Assembly: GCA_050246915.1 (NCBI GenBank)
Contig: JBFWVD010000057.1
Span: 1 to 30,996, forward strand
Source of the DNA: JBFWVD01 sp050246915
GTDB lineage: Bacteria > Actinomycetota > Acidimicrobiia > Acidimicrobiales > Ilumatobacteraceae
Length of the DNA: 30,996 nucleotides
Direction: 5' to 3'
Each line of letters begins with the position of its first letter. Position 1 is the first letter of the stretch. A model generated the notes under the pieces. It was not told the origin of the DNA, did no database searches, and worked only from the letters and a program-made list of their open reading frames with translations. Position numbers and translations under genes: made by a program. This document shows, piece after piece, positions 21,576 through 30,045 of this stretch.

Positions 21576-22484
21576 GTGGACTCCGCACTGGTCGACAACA
21601 CCGAAGGCCTCGTGTTCGTGGCGTTGTGGGCTTCGGCATCCATCGCGGCCAAGAAGGGATTCGCCCACGCCGCTCCGCTCACCTTCCTCGATGCCCGCTT
21701 CGTGCTCGCCGCGGCGGTGTTGCTGGTGTGGGTGCACGCAGTGCGTCGTCGGCCGCTGCCCACCCGCGAGATGTGGCTCCAGCTCCTCCTGCTCGGGCTC
21801 GGCAACTCGACGATCTATCTGGGCCTGTCGTGGACCGCGCTGGAAGAGGTGAGCGCAGGGTTGTTCTCACTGTGCATCGGAGCCAACCCCTTCATCATCG
21901 CCCTGCTCTCGAGCCGGTTCCTCGGACGACACATCGCACGCAAGGAATGGCTGGGCATGGCGCTTGCCGCCATCGGGCTGGCCATCGCCACGATTCCGGC
22001 GCTCGAGCACGCCACCGCCACGCTCAAAGGACTGCTGATGGTGGCCGGCGCAATGCTCGCCTATTCCATCGCCGCGGTGTACCGCCGCAAGCATCCGCTC
22101 ACCATCGGGGTCGATGTGATCAACGGTTGGCAGATCGCCGTGGGTGCGATCACCGTTCTCCCCTTGGCGATGCTGCTCAACAACGGGCACGAGACCGACG
22201 TGAACACAACGGTGGTGTTCGCGCTGTTGTGGTCGGTGGTGGCGGTCTCGATCGTGGCCAACGCGTTGATGTTCCGCATGCAGTCACGCGATCCGGTGCG
22301 GGCCGGGAGTTGGCTGCTGCTCACACCGGTGTTCGGCTACCTCGAAGCGGCCGTCGTGCTCGACGAACCGATCGAACTCACCGACGTGATCGGCGTCGTG
22401 TTCGTGCTGGCCGGGCTGGCCCTGGCCGGGACGATCAGCCTCGGTGCGTTGCGGAGGGGACCGTTGGTGTCCCCCACCCGGTAG
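21576..22484 (+). CDS. EamA/DMT-family transporter
   Basis: The 302-residue membrane protein has about ten hydrophobic segments in two EamA repeats, including FVALWASASIAAKKGFAHAAPLTFLDARFVLAAAVLLVW, LGNSTIYLGLSWTALEEVSAGLFSLCIGANPFIIALLSSRFLG and the matching second half GSWLLLTPVFGYLEAAVVLDEPIELTDVIGVVFVLAGLALAG. DMT carriers export metabolites or amino acids; no substrate is evident. A GTG at 21576 is used since no in-frame start with a better ribosome site is seen. It is followed after 12 bases by an unrecognised gene and then an enoyl-CoA hydratase, probably all one operon. Confidence 0.88.
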   Translation: MDSALVDNTEGLVFVALWASASIAAKKGFAHAAPLTFLDARFVLAAAVLLVWVHAVRRRPLPTREMWLQLLLLGLGNSTIYLGLSWTALEEVSAGLFSLCIGANPFIIALLSSRFLGRHIARKEWLGMALAAIGLAIATIPALEHATATLKGLLMVAGAMLAYSIAAVYRRKHPLTIGVDVINGWQIAVGAITVLPLAMLLNNGHETDVNTTVVFALLWSVVAVSIVANALMFRMQSRDPVRAGSWLLLTPVFGYLEAAVVLDEPIELTDVIGVVFVLAGLALAGTISLGALRRGPLVSPTR

Positions 22485-22496
22485 CGTCCGCCCCGC

Positions 22497-23099
22497 ATGC
22501 TCGATCACGTGTTCACCGATGCCATCAGCGCGCTGCGCGACGCGTTCGAGGCCGCGCTCTTGGAGCGCCAGGCCTTCGAGGAGCATTTCCAGACCGACGT
22601 GCTGCTCGGCGACCTGACGTGGGAGACCAGCTACGGCCTGCCCGGTGAAGGCTCACCGCCGCGCGTCGTGGCCCACGTGAGCTTCCAATGGCCGACGTGG
22701 AGCCAAACGTCGTATCGACGCTGGTACCTCGAGGAAGTCCTGGAGGAGGCGCCGACGATCGTCATCGAGATCGTGTTGCGCATCCAACGCCTCGAGCAGT
22801 TGCCCGATGTGCGCCAGGTGCTCGAGGTGCTGCCGGCACACTCACCCAACATCGGCGCCGAGGGTCTCGAACGTTCCGGTCCCACCGTGGAGACCATCTA
22901 CGGATCGAGCCTGTCCGAGATCGAGTACGCCATCGAGGTGGGGTACGACGGGCTCTACGAACTGTCCGAGGAGACGTTGGCCGATGGCACCACGGGCGTC
23001 CTCGACGATCACTTCGGTGCGATGGGCGGATGGATCAGCTCGATCCTGGTCCGTCTCGGCGATCTCAAACTGCACTACCTGCCACCGGACGAGGAGTGA
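22497..23099 (+). CDS. Conserved-looking hypothetical acidic protein
   Basis: I do not recognise the family. The 200-residue product is acidic and has no cysteine and no membrane segment or signal peptide. The N-terminal helices (DAISALRDAFEAALLERQAFEEHF) are followed by alternating strands and helices including VVAHVSFQWPTWSQTSYRRWYLEEVLEEAPTIVIEIVLRIQRL, and then a Glu/Gly-rich part ending LVRLGDLKLHYLPPDEE. It begins 12 bases after the EamA transporter stop and ends 30 bases before the next gene, so it probably belongs to that operon. It could be a cytoplasmic partner, but nothing shows this. The coding frame is uninterrupted and codon-typical. Confidence 0.75.
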   Translation: MLDHVFTDAISALRDAFEAALLERQAFEEHFQTDVLLGDLTWETSYGLPGEGSPPRVVAHVSFQWPTWSQTSYRRWYLEEVLEEAPTIVIEIVLRIQRLEQLPDVRQVLEVLPAHSPNIGAEGLERSGPTVETIYGSSLSEIEYAIEVGYDGLYELSEETLADGTTGVLDDHFGAMGGWISSILVRLGDLKLHYLPPDEE

Positions 23100-23129
23100 G
23101 CAGGCCGACATGTCCTGGGGGATGAAGCG

Positions 23130-23933
23130 ATGAGTGACGCCGTAGCCGACGTGGTGCTGGTGGATGTGAGCGACAACGTGGCCACGATCACGTTGAACCG
23201 TGGACCGGCCCGCAACGCCCTCAACCGGGCCCTGAAAGCCGAATTGACGCGCGCCTTCGTCGCCGCCGACAGCGATCCGGATGTGCGGGTGATCATCCTC
23301 ACCGGTGCCGATCCGGCGTTCTGCGCCGGGCTCGATCTCAAGGAACTGGGTGACGCCTCGAGCGGATTGCTCGACGCAGCCGGTGCTGACGGAGGGGTGC
23401 AGCCCGACGGGACCACCGGACCGTTCCCAGCCGTGTCCAAACCAGTGATCGGAGCCATCAACGGCGTCGCCGTCACCGGCGGCTTCGAGTTGGCACTGCA
23501 CTGCGATTTCCTCATCGCATCGGACCGGGCCAGATTCGGCGACACGCATGCTCGCGTCGGCGTGATGCCCGGCTGGGGTCTCACCGTGCTGTTGCCCCGG
23601 ATCATCGGCATCCGACGCGCCCGAGAGATGAGCTTCACCGGCAACTTCATGACCGCCGACGAGGCGCTGCAGTGGGGGCTGGTGAACCATGTCGTACCCC
23701 ACGAGGAACTCGTTCCGTTCTGCCGCAAACTGGCGGCCGACATCGTGTCGAACAATGCCGACGGTGTGAGCGCCATCCGCGAGACCTATCGCCAGATCGA
23801 GTCGTCGGACACCATCGAGCACTGGGCGATCGAGTCGTCCAACGCCAAGTCATGGCGGGCGCGTGAGTTCTCGGCAGACGAGGTGGCCAAGCGACGCGCC
23901 GGCATCATGGAGCGCGGTCGCAACCAGAATTGA
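23130..23933 (+). CDS. Enoyl-CoA hydratase-family protein
   Basis: The 267-residue crotonase-family protein has both oxyanion-hole motifs (DPAFCAGLDLKELG; NGVAVTGGFELALHCDFLIA) and keeps the first catalytic Glu (in GGFELA). The second Glu position reads HARVGVMPGWG, so only one acid is present. It probably acts on acyl-CoA in fatty-acid or steroid/xenobiotic degradation. The start ATG overlaps a tiny ORF (23110-23133, MSWGMKR) whose TGA shares the ATGA. Third gene of the EamA-transporter unit, convergent with the SDR at 23968. Confidence 0.9.
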   Translation: MSDAVADVVLVDVSDNVATITLNRGPARNALNRALKAELTRAFVAADSDPDVRVIILTGADPAFCAGLDLKELGDASSGLLDAAGADGGVQPDGTTGPFPAVSKPVIGAINGVAVTGGFELALHCDFLIASDRARFGDTHARVGVMPGWGLTVLLPRIIGIRRAREMSFTGNFMTADEALQWGLVNHVVPHEELVPFCRKLAADIVSNNADGVSAIRETYRQIESSDTIEHWAIESSNAKSWRAREFSADEVAKRRAGIMERGRNQN

Positions 23934-23967
23934 CGCTCCTGGTCGCGCTGTTGGCACCAGCTCGCCG

Positions 23968-24765
23968 TCACCACGTGTTGCCGGTGAGCACTCCCCCATC
24001 CACCACCAGCGTCGCCCCGGTGACCCAACGGGCCATGGGTGACGCGAGATAGAGCACGGCGTCCGCGATGTCGTCACCGCGGCCGAGTCGACCAAGTGGA
24101 CACGCCGCATGCCAACGCGCGACGCCCTCCGGCCAATCGTGTTGCAGACCGTCTCGCTCGATGAGGCCAGGCGCCACTGCGTTCACCCGAACGCCGAGAG
24201 GACCCAGCTCCGATGCTGCAGCCTTGGTGTGCGCCAACACCGCCGCCTTCGACGCGGTGTAATGGCTGTGACCGCGCGCCGGTTGCAGCCCCTCGATGGA
24301 TGCGATGTTGATGATCGCACCACCGCTGCGCATCGCCTTCGCCGCGGCCTGCGTCCCGGCGAAGCTGGCGTTCACGTTGGCGCGCATCACCTCGTCGAAC
24401 TCATCGTCGCTCTGATCGAGCAAGGCCTGCACGGGTTGCACTCCGGCGTTGTTGACCCAGATGTCCAAGCGGCCGAAGGCCTGCAACGCCGACGCGGCCA
24501 ACGACGCCGCTCCACCACTTCGTGACAGATCGACTGCCAGTGCAGTGGCTCGCCCTCCCAGGCGGGCAACGTCGCCGAGTTGATCAACAAGTGCCTCGGC
24601 CCGGTCGAGATGGCTGTGGGCGTGCACCACCACCGACGCACCGGCTTCGTGCAGACGGGCAGCGATGGCCGAGCCGATTCCCCCCGACGCGCCGGTGACG
24701 ACTGCGACCTGCCCCGAGAGATCGAGCAACGCGGCAACCGCAGGAGCCTGCGATGGGGCGATCAC
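23968..24765 (-). CDS. Classical SDR oxidoreductase, coupled to mtnA
   Basis: The 265-residue short-chain dehydrogenase has all classical motifs: TGASGGIG (24-31), NNAG near 105, Ser156, YTASK (169-173) and a PG motif followed by a C-terminal VTGATLVVDGGVLTGNTW. The cofactor loop HAHSHLDR suggests NAD(P). The GTG at 24765 shares bases with the mtnA stop (GTGA), so the two are one translationally coupled operon. This suggests a role next to methylthioribose-phosphate metabolism, but a specific substrate cannot be read from the sequence. The N-terminus is about 15 residues longer than usual. Confidence 0.9.
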   Translation of the reverse strand: MIAPSQAPAVAALLDLSGQVAVVTGASGGIGSAIAARLHEAGASVVVHAHSHLDRAEALVDQLGDVARLGGRATALAVDLSRSGGAASLAASALQAFGRLDIWVNNAGVQPVQALLDQSDDEFDEVMRANVNASFAGTQAAAKAMRSGGAIINIASIEGLQPARGHSHYTASKAAVLAHTKAAASELGPLGVRVNAVAPGLIERDGLQHDWPEGVARWHAACPLGRLGRGDDIADAVLYLASPMARWVTGATLVVDGGVLTGNTW

Positions 24766-25760
24766 AGGTGCTCGCCACGGGCTGGGCGGATGACGCGCCG
24801 TTCGGTGACGATGGCGGTGACGAGATCGCCCGGGGTCACGTCGAAGGCGAAGTTGAGCGCACTCGATTGGATCGGCGCCGTGCGGACGCCGGCCCACATC
24901 AGCACCTCGTCGGGATCACGCATCTCGATGTGGATGTCGGCACCGGACTTCGTGCTCACGTCGAGTGTCGACTCGGGCGCAGCCACGATGAACGGGATGC
25001 CGGCGCGCTGCGCCGCCAGGGCCAAGGGGTAGGTGCCGATCTTGTTGGCGGTGTCACCGTTGAAGGCGATCCGATCGGCTCCCACGACCACTGCCTGCAC
25101 CCGACCGCTGGCGATCACGGTGGGTCCGGCACCATCGACGACGACGGAATGGTTCACGCCCATCTGCACCAACTCCCACGCCGTCAGCCGAGCACCTTGC
25201 AGCAATGGTCGCGTCTCGTCGGCGTACACATGATCGATGTGTCCTCGCCGATGCAGCGAGCGCACGATGCCGAGCGCGGTTCCCCAGTCCACGCACGCCA
25301 ACGCTCCGGTGTTGCAGTGGGTCTGCAGCGACATCGGTGTGCCACACAGTTCGGTGAGCAGATCGGCGCCACGCTCACCGAGCGCGGTGTTGGCCACGAC
25401 GTCCTCCTCAGCGATGGCGAGGGCTTCGGCGATGACGGCCTCGGAACCTGCGTCGATGAGCGGAGCGACGCGGCGCACCCCCCACGAGAGGTTCACCGCA
25501 GTGGGTCGGGCCTCGGCAACACGAGTTGCCTCGGCGTGGACCCACTGACGTGACCTGCCCTCACGATCGGCGGTCAATGAGGCGATGGCGACGCCGAAGG
25601 CGCCTGCTGCGCCGAGGGCAGGGGCCCCACGCACGGCGAGGCGGACGATGGCGTCGATGAGGGCGTCGACCGAGCGGACCTCGACGGCGACGAGCTCGGC
25701 GGGCAACTTGGTCTGGTCGATGAGGACGACGTGGTCGCCCTTCCAGTCGATGGTGCGCAT
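24762..25760 (-). CDS. mtnA: S-methyl-5-thioribose-1-phosphate isomerase
   Basis: The 332-residue enzyme of the aIF2B-like family isomerises methylthioribose-1-phosphate to methylthioribulose-1-phosphate in the salvage of 5'-methylthioadenosine. It has the RGAPALGAAGAFG motif (44-56), catalytic Cys149 in THCNTGALAC, catalytic Asp229 in GADRIAFNGDTANKIGTY, and the terminal AFDVTPGDLVTAIVTERRVIRP. The ATG start has no Shine-Dalgarno; a TACGCT hexamer lies 7 bases upstream, so the mRNA may be leaderless. The enzymes of the later salvage steps (mtnBCD) are not in this window. Confidence 0.95.
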   Translation of the reverse strand: MRTIDWKGDHVVLIDQTKLPAELVAVEVRSVDALIDAIVRLAVRGAPALGAAGAFGVAIASLTADREGRSRQWVHAEATRVAEARPTAVNLSWGVRRVAPLIDAGSEAVIAEALAIAEEDVVANTALGERGADLLTELCGTPMSLQTHCNTGALACVDWGTALGIVRSLHRRGHIDHVYADETRPLLQGARLTAWELVQMGVNHSVVVDGAGPTVIASGRVQAVVVGADRIAFNGDTANKIGTYPLALAAQRAGIPFIVAAPESTLDVSTKSGADIHIEMRDPDEVLMWAGVRTAPIQSSALNFAFDVTPGDLVTAIVTERRVIRPARGEHL

Positions 25761-25773
25761 GGGGTTGAGCGTA
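25760..25773 (-). promoter_or_regulatory. Candidate -10 element for a leaderless mtnA transcript
   Basis: TACGCT on the minus strand (25773-25768) is 7 bases before the mtnA ATG. No Shine-Dalgarno is present in those bases, which fits a leaderless mRNA. No convincing -35 was seen. Confidence 0.4.
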
Positions 25774-25837
25774 CGGCAGCATGTAGGACCAGACGTGGCC
25801 GTCGCCAGCCACTGCTCACCGCTACCTCAGGAGAACC

Positions 25838-26689
25838 ATGACTGCGACGCAAGGTCCCTCGTTGGCCACCGACCCCTTCGGCACCGCGTCGTTGGCAGCC
25901 GGGGCGCTCGCCGAGCGCACCGGTGTGGCCAGCCATGATGTGGCGGTGGTCCTCGGGTCCGGATGGGGACGTTGCGCAGACATCATCGGTGAAGGCCCCG
26001 AGGTCCGCCTCGCCGAGTTACCGGGCTTCCCCCAACCAACCGCAATCGGCCACGGAGCATCGGTGCGGTCGGTGAACGTGAACGGCATGGCGGTACTGGT
26101 GTTCCTCGGCCGCATCCACCTCTACGAATGGGACGATCCCAAGCCGGTGGCCCACGGCGTACGCACCGCACACGCTGCAGGATGCACGAAGGTCATCCTC
26201 ACCAACGGTGCTGGGTCGCTGCGGCGCGACTGGGAGATCGGTCAGGCTGTGCTGATCAGCGATCACATCAACGTGACCGGCAAGTCGCCCATGACCGGAC
26301 CGAACCCACCGACCGGTTCGCGGTTCGTCGATCTCACCGACGCGTACAGCAAGCGGTTGCGGGACTTGGCCCGCGAGGTCGATCCGACGCTGCCCGAGGG
26401 CGTGTACATGGGCTATCACGGACCCCACTTCGAATCACCGGCCGAGATCAAGATGGCCGGCATCGTGGGCGCCGATCTGGTCGGTATGTCGACGGTGTTG
26501 GAAGCCATCGCTGCTCGTCATCTCGGCATGGAGGTGATGGGTCTCTCGCTCGCTACCAACCTCGCCGCCGGCATCAGCCCCGTCCCGCTCGATGGTGATC
26601 ACGTGATCGCCGCCGGCAACGCGGCCGCCGAGCGCATCGGCCGGCTACTGCGGGCGATCCTGGAGCGCATGGCCGCCGATCGCGGGTGA
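25838..26689 (+). CDS. Purine nucleoside phosphorylase, class I (PNP/MTAP family)
   Basis: The 283-residue trimeric-type PNP cleaves purine nucleosides with phosphate. It has VLGSGWGR (phosphate loop, near 38-45), the GRIHLYEWDD segment (family GRxHxYEG with Gly replaced), LTNGAGSL, YMGYHGPHFESPAEIKMAGIVGADLVGMSTVLEAIAARHLG with the purine-binding Glu, and SLATNLAAGISP with the base-binding Asn. The Glu/Asn pair suits guanosine/inosine rather than methylthioadenosine. AGGAG lies 5 bases before the ATG. It is divergent from mtnA, so a shared nucleoside-salvage control is plausible. Confidence 0.9.
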   Translation: MTATQGPSLATDPFGTASLAAGALAERTGVASHDVAVVLGSGWGRCADIIGEGPEVRLAELPGFPQPTAIGHGASVRSVNVNGMAVLVFLGRIHLYEWDDPKPVAHGVRTAHAAGCTKVILTNGAGSLRRDWEIGQAVLISDHINVTGKSPMTGPNPPTGSRFVDLTDAYSKRLRDLAREVDPTLPEGVYMGYHGPHFESPAEIKMAGIVGADLVGMSTVLEAIAARHLGMEVMGLSLATNLAAGISPVPLDGDHVIAAGNAAAERIGRLLRAILERMAADRG

Positions 26690-26721
26690 TCTCGGCTCAC
26701 TGTGGCGCGGCGACGGCTCGT

Positions 26722-27393
26722 TCAGTCGCGGTCTTGCCACGTGCAGATGCACGCCTCGTTGCCTTCGGGGTCGGATAGGACCCAGAACGCCTTGGCTTCC
26801 GCATCGTTGAGCAACATCCCACCCGCGGCGAGCGCAGCGTCCATGCGCGCCTGAGCTTCGTCGTGGGCCACCGTGACGTCGACGTGGACCCGGTTGCGCT
26901 GTGGGCGCGGATGGTCCATCTGCTGGAACCAGACCGATGGTCCGATGCCAGCAGGGTCGATGAGAGCGGCGACCGACTCGGTCGAGTTGCCGGAAGGTTC
27001 ATTGATGTAGCCGAGGATCGCCCGCCAAAAAGGCATCACGGCGCCGATGTCCATGGCGTCGATGGCGATCTCCACTCGCGTCAATGTGGCTTGACAGGAC
27101 GACAGGCCATGGGAACCGGCGATCCGTGAGATCTCGCGCGCAGCGACCGCATCGGTGTCGCTGATCGAGAAGCGATGAGCAGAGGCGAGGAGGATACGGA
27201 CGCTGCCATCAGGCCTGAGGTCCACATCACCTGCGTAGCCCGATGCCGCCCACGCATCGATCACGGAGTTCACGAAGCGGACCGCGTCGGTGAACGTCGG
27301 GGCCACGAACGTCGCCTCCGCCGCGTGGCGCAACACCCGCCACTCTTCGAGCCCAGGCATCGCCACGAACTGCGCGTCGGTGATCGGCTGCAT
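26722..27393 (-). CDS. Degenerate PCD-like domain fused to VOC/glyoxalase-like domain
   Basis: The 223-residue protein has two parts. Residues 1-100 follow the pattern of pterin-carbinolamine dehydratase (WRVLRHAAEATFVAPTFTDAVRFVNSVIDAW..., DVDLRPDGSVRILL, DTDAVAAREISRIAGSHGL), but the HH pair of active enzymes is absent. Residues 105-223 form a VOC (Glyoxalase_6-type) domain: RVEIAIDAMDIGAVMPFWRAILGY, HPRPQRNRVHVDVTVAHDEAQARM and AFWVLSDPEGNEACICTWQDRD. PCD-VOC fusions occur in actinobacteria; their substrate is unknown. The gene follows the DUF1801 gene by 9 bases and is convergent with the PNP gene. Confidence 0.8.
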   Translation of the reverse strand: MQPITDAQFVAMPGLEEWRVLRHAAEATFVAPTFTDAVRFVNSVIDAWAASGYAGDVDLRPDGSVRILLASAHRFSISDTDAVAAREISRIAGSHGLSSCQATLTRVEIAIDAMDIGAVMPFWRAILGYINEPSGNSTESVAALIDPAGIGPSVWFQQMDHPRPQRNRVHVDVTVAHDEAQARMDAALAAGGMLLNDAEAKAFWVLSDPEGNEACICTWQDRD

Positions 27394-27402
27394 CCCGGCA
27401 AG

Positions 27403-27801
27403 CTACTTCCGAGGTGTTGCTCGCATCCACGCCTCGACCAGCGCGACGATCGGAGCCGTCTTGTCCTCGGTGTCATCGCTGTCGGCCAACGCCAGCACGG
27501 CCCGGTCGGGAGCGACGAACGTGAGCAATCCGGTCGGATCGATGAAGGTGAACTGCGCGGCGTCGTGGCGCTTCTTCGCCCCGCGGTGGAAGATCAACTC
27601 GACGCGATCACCGGGTTGCAGACGGAACGTGACGCGATCGTCGCCATCGCAGCAGAAGCTCGGAGCGTTCCATTTGATCCGCTCGGTGATGTCCTCAGAG
27701 CAGGCCAAGATGGCACTGCGAAGATGCTCGATCTCCCCAGCGCGGGCGTGCACGAGCCGGGCGAGGAACTCGTCGACCTTTGGTGACCTGACGTTCGCCA
27801 T
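27403..27801 (-). CDS. DUF1801-family protein
   Basis: The protein of about 132 residues belongs to the DUF1801/YdhG-like fold (MANVRSPKVDEFLARLVHARAGEIEHLRSAILACSEDITERIKWNAPSFCCDGDDRVTFRLQPGDRVELIFHRGAKK), with the characteristic E(x)IKWN(x)PSF core. Its function is unknown; the fold resembles a steroidogenic-acute or frataxin-like small sheet. An upstream GTG at 27822 would add seven residues. The gene precedes the PCD-VOC gene closely and in the same direction, probably one transcript. It is divergent from the SDR gene at 27926. Confidence 0.82.
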   Translation of the reverse strand: MANVRSPKVDEFLARLVHARAGEIEHLRSAILACSEDITERIKWNAPSFCCDGDDRVTFRLQPGDRVELIFHRGAKKRHDAAQFTFIDPTGLLTFVAPDRAVLALADSDDTEDKTAPIVALVEAWMRATPRK

Positions 27802-27925
27802 ACGCACAGTCTGGTGGTTCACAGGGCGATCGCACGTCTGTCAGCTCAGCCGGTCCGGCCACGCCCTACGATGGCGGCGCCGACGTAGGGGACGTCGATG
27901 CCGCACCACCGCCACGGGGGACACC

Positions 27926-28726
27926 ATGTCATCGAAGGACCACAGCACCATTCCCGACTTCACGTCGTTCAACCGACTCGATGGTCGCAACCTCATCGTG
28001 TCCGGTGCCGGTCGAGGAATGGGTCGCCACACGAGTCACGCGTTGTCGCAACTCGGGGCCAAGGTGCTGTGTGTCGACATCGAGGTCCCACTCGCCGACG
28101 AGGTCGCCGCCGAGGTGGGCGGCACGTCCTTCACCGGCGACATGACCAATGAGGACGACGTTGCTCGAATGGTGGCGTTCGCCGACGAGACCTTCTCGGG
28201 CAAGATCCACGGGTTCGTCGACATCATCGGCATCGCCGAATGGACCGACATCATCGACACACCCATCTCGGTGTGGGACTCGCAGTTCGACATGTGCCTG
28301 CGCCACTCGTTCTTGCTCGCCAAGCACGTGGGCCGGCACATGATCACTGCCGAAAATCGGGGCACGATGGTGTTCATCGCATCGGTGCACGGCTTGAGCG
28401 CGTCGGTGCGTCACGCCGCCTACGGTGCAGCGAAGGCCGGCTTGATCTCGTTGGTGAAGACGGTTGCCCACGAGATGGGATCGCACGGGATCCGCGCCAA
28501 CGCCATCGCCCCCGGGACGATCCTGACGCCACGCATGGAGATCGCACTCGACGATCAGCGCCGACGCGACGCAGCGAAGTTGGCCGTGTTGAACCGATTG
28601 GGCTCCACCAGCGAGATCGCCAACGCCGCGCTGTTCCTCACCAGCGACCAGTCGTCCTACGTCACCGGGCAAACGCTCGTGGTGGATGGCGGCGTGGTCA
28701 CGGCCGACCCGTTCAATCCGCTCTGA
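27926..28726 (+). CDS. SDR-family oxidoreductase
   Basis: The 266-residue short-chain dehydrogenase has the glycine motif GAGRGMG (27-33), acidic D51 after the second strand (NAD preference), Ser153, YGAAK (166-170), and a C-terminal SSYVTGQTLVVDGG. The usual NNAG motif is replaced by DIIGIAEW near 99-106. It resembles 3-oxoacyl-ACP/steroid-type SDRs. No strong Shine-Dalgarno is obvious, though a G-rich run at 27916-27920 is placed correctly. A TACGAT hexamer (27867-27872) could be a -10. It is convergent with the P450 gene and may share its pathway. Confidence 0.88.
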   Translation: MSSKDHSTIPDFTSFNRLDGRNLIVSGAGRGMGRHTSHALSQLGAKVLCVDIEVPLADEVAAEVGGTSFTGDMTNEDDVARMVAFADETFSGKIHGFVDIIGIAEWTDIIDTPISVWDSQFDMCLRHSFLLAKHVGRHMITAENRGTMVFIASVHGLSASVRHAAYGAAKAGLISLVKTVAHEMGSHGIRANAIAPGTILTPRMEIALDDQRRRDAAKLAVLNRLGSTSEIANAALFLTSDQSSYVTGQTLVVDGGVVTADPFNPL

Positions 28727-28729
28727 GCG

Positions 28730-28743
28730 ACCGCTTCTGCGGT
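28730..28743. terminator. Weak hairpin between SDR and P450 genes
   Basis: ACCGC and GCGGT form a 5-bp stem around a TTCT tetraloop, four bases after the SDR stop. It is in the right place between convergent genes, but the stem is short. Confidence 0.35.
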
Positions 28744-28759
28744 AGCGGCAGCATTGATC

Positions 28760-30016
28760 TCAGGCGCCGATGCGCAGCGGCAGCGTGAACAGACCGCGCA
28801 CACCACCGGAGCCGACCACCGGCGGGTGGTCGGGATCGAGGGAGTAGTCGGGGATGAGTCGATGCATCTCCTGGAGGGCGATGCGAAGTTCGCGTCGCGC
28901 CAGGTGGATGCCGAGACAGCGGTGGACACCGAGCCCGAAACCGAGGTGCACGTTCTGGGTGCGTCCGAAGTCGAGCCGATCGGCATTGGGGAAGCGACGG
29001 GGATCACGGTTGGCCGCTGGCGTCACCACCTGGATGATGTCGTTCTCCTGGAGATCAGCGCCACGGAAGGGGCACGCCGTCGCCACACGGCGCGGGATGG
29101 ACACGATCGAATGGAACCGCACCAGTTCCTCCACCGCCATGTCGACCTTCTCGGGATCGTCCATGAGGGCGATGAAGGCGTGACGATCGTCGGGATGCTC
29201 GGCGAAGTGCCGCACGATGAACGACAACATGCCGGTGACGGTGTCGAGTCCACCGAGGAAGAGGTTGAAACAGATCCGGATGCGCTCGTCGTAGTCGAGC
29301 AGGTCGCCATTGTCGTGACGCAGCGTCACCAGCTGACTGATGATGTCGTCACACGGACGCGCCTCGCGCTCGGCGAGGATCTCGCTGAGATAGCCGATGA
29401 TCTCCTGAGCCGAGGACGAGACCATGGCATGGATGGCCTCCATCGAGGGTCGTCCGTTGGCGTCGACGTCGGTGATCCCCAACTGCTTGGCGATGAACGG
29501 TGTCATGGAGTTCATGTACACGTCCTTCCACCGCATCAGTCGGTCGTGGTCCTCGAGCGGGAAGCCCATGAGGCGGCAGAAGATGATGGTGGGGAACGGC
29601 ATGTTGAACGCCGACACGAACTCGGTGGTGGCGCTCTTGGCGATCGGCTCGAGCAGTTGCACGGCGAAGGCCGTGATCTCCCCCTCCAACTCCTGCATGC
29701 GTCGGGGATTGAACATCGGGTCGAGCAGACGGCGGTACTCACGCTGGGCTACCCCGTCAGCGTTCTCGGGATACACGCTCGACTGCCCGAGCGGGTTGTC
29801 GCCGATGAGCCAGTTGTTCGACATCACGTCGGCGCGCTGGAACGCCTCGCGGCAATCTTCGTACCCGAGGAAGTACCACTCACCGGTTCGCTCGCTGCGC
29901 TGCGGGGGCAGGCCCCGGACACGCTCGTAGACGTCGAACTCGGTCCGCTCGCGGAACTCCGGGTCGAACCAGTCCAAGGTGGCAGCAAGTCGCAGGGCGT
30001 CAGCTTCTGTGTTCAC
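28760..30016 (-). CDS. Cytochrome P450
   Basis: The 418-residue soluble bacterial P450 has the heme-ligand motif FGLGVHRCLG with Cys367, the I-helix FLGGLDTVTG with its oxygen-activating Asp-Thr, the K-helix EELVR, and RDPRRFPNADRLDF before the heme loop. The substrate is unknown; steroid, fatty-acid or terpene hydroxylation would fit the surrounding SDR and crotonase genes. The GTG at 30016 is preferred since an in-frame stop lies just three codons upstream; no good Shine-Dalgarno is seen. The redox partners are not in the window. The gene is downstream of the luciferase-like gene, with a short tandem array between the two. Confidence 0.95.
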   Translation of the reverse strand: MNTEADALRLAATLDWFDPEFRERTEFDVYERVRGLPPQRSERTGEWYFLGYEDCREAFQRADVMSNNWLIGDNPLGQSSVYPENADGVAQREYRRLLDPMFNPRRMQELEGEITAFAVQLLEPIAKSATTEFVSAFNMPFPTIIFCRLMGFPLEDHDRLMRWKDVYMNSMTPFIAKQLGITDVDANGRPSMEAIHAMVSSSAQEIIGYLSEILAEREARPCDDIISQLVTLRHDNGDLLDYDERIRICFNLFLGGLDTVTGMLSFIVRHFAEHPDDRHAFIALMDDPEKVDMAVEELVRFHSIVSIPRRVATACPFRGADLQENDIIQVVTPAANRDPRRFPNADRLDFGRTQNVHLGFGLGVHRCLGIHLARRELRIALQEMHRLIPDYSLDPDHPPVVGSGGVRGLFTLPLRIGA

Positions 30017-30045
30017 GGTGCATCAACTTTCGTCGAGGTGCTGGG

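Noticed and set aside
23110..23133. A seven-codon ORF (MSWGMKR) just before the enoyl-CoA hydratase gene
   Set aside because: It overlaps the real start by ATGA, but so short an ORF occurs by chance and has no independent support; its G-run more simply serves as the ribosome site of the hydratase gene.
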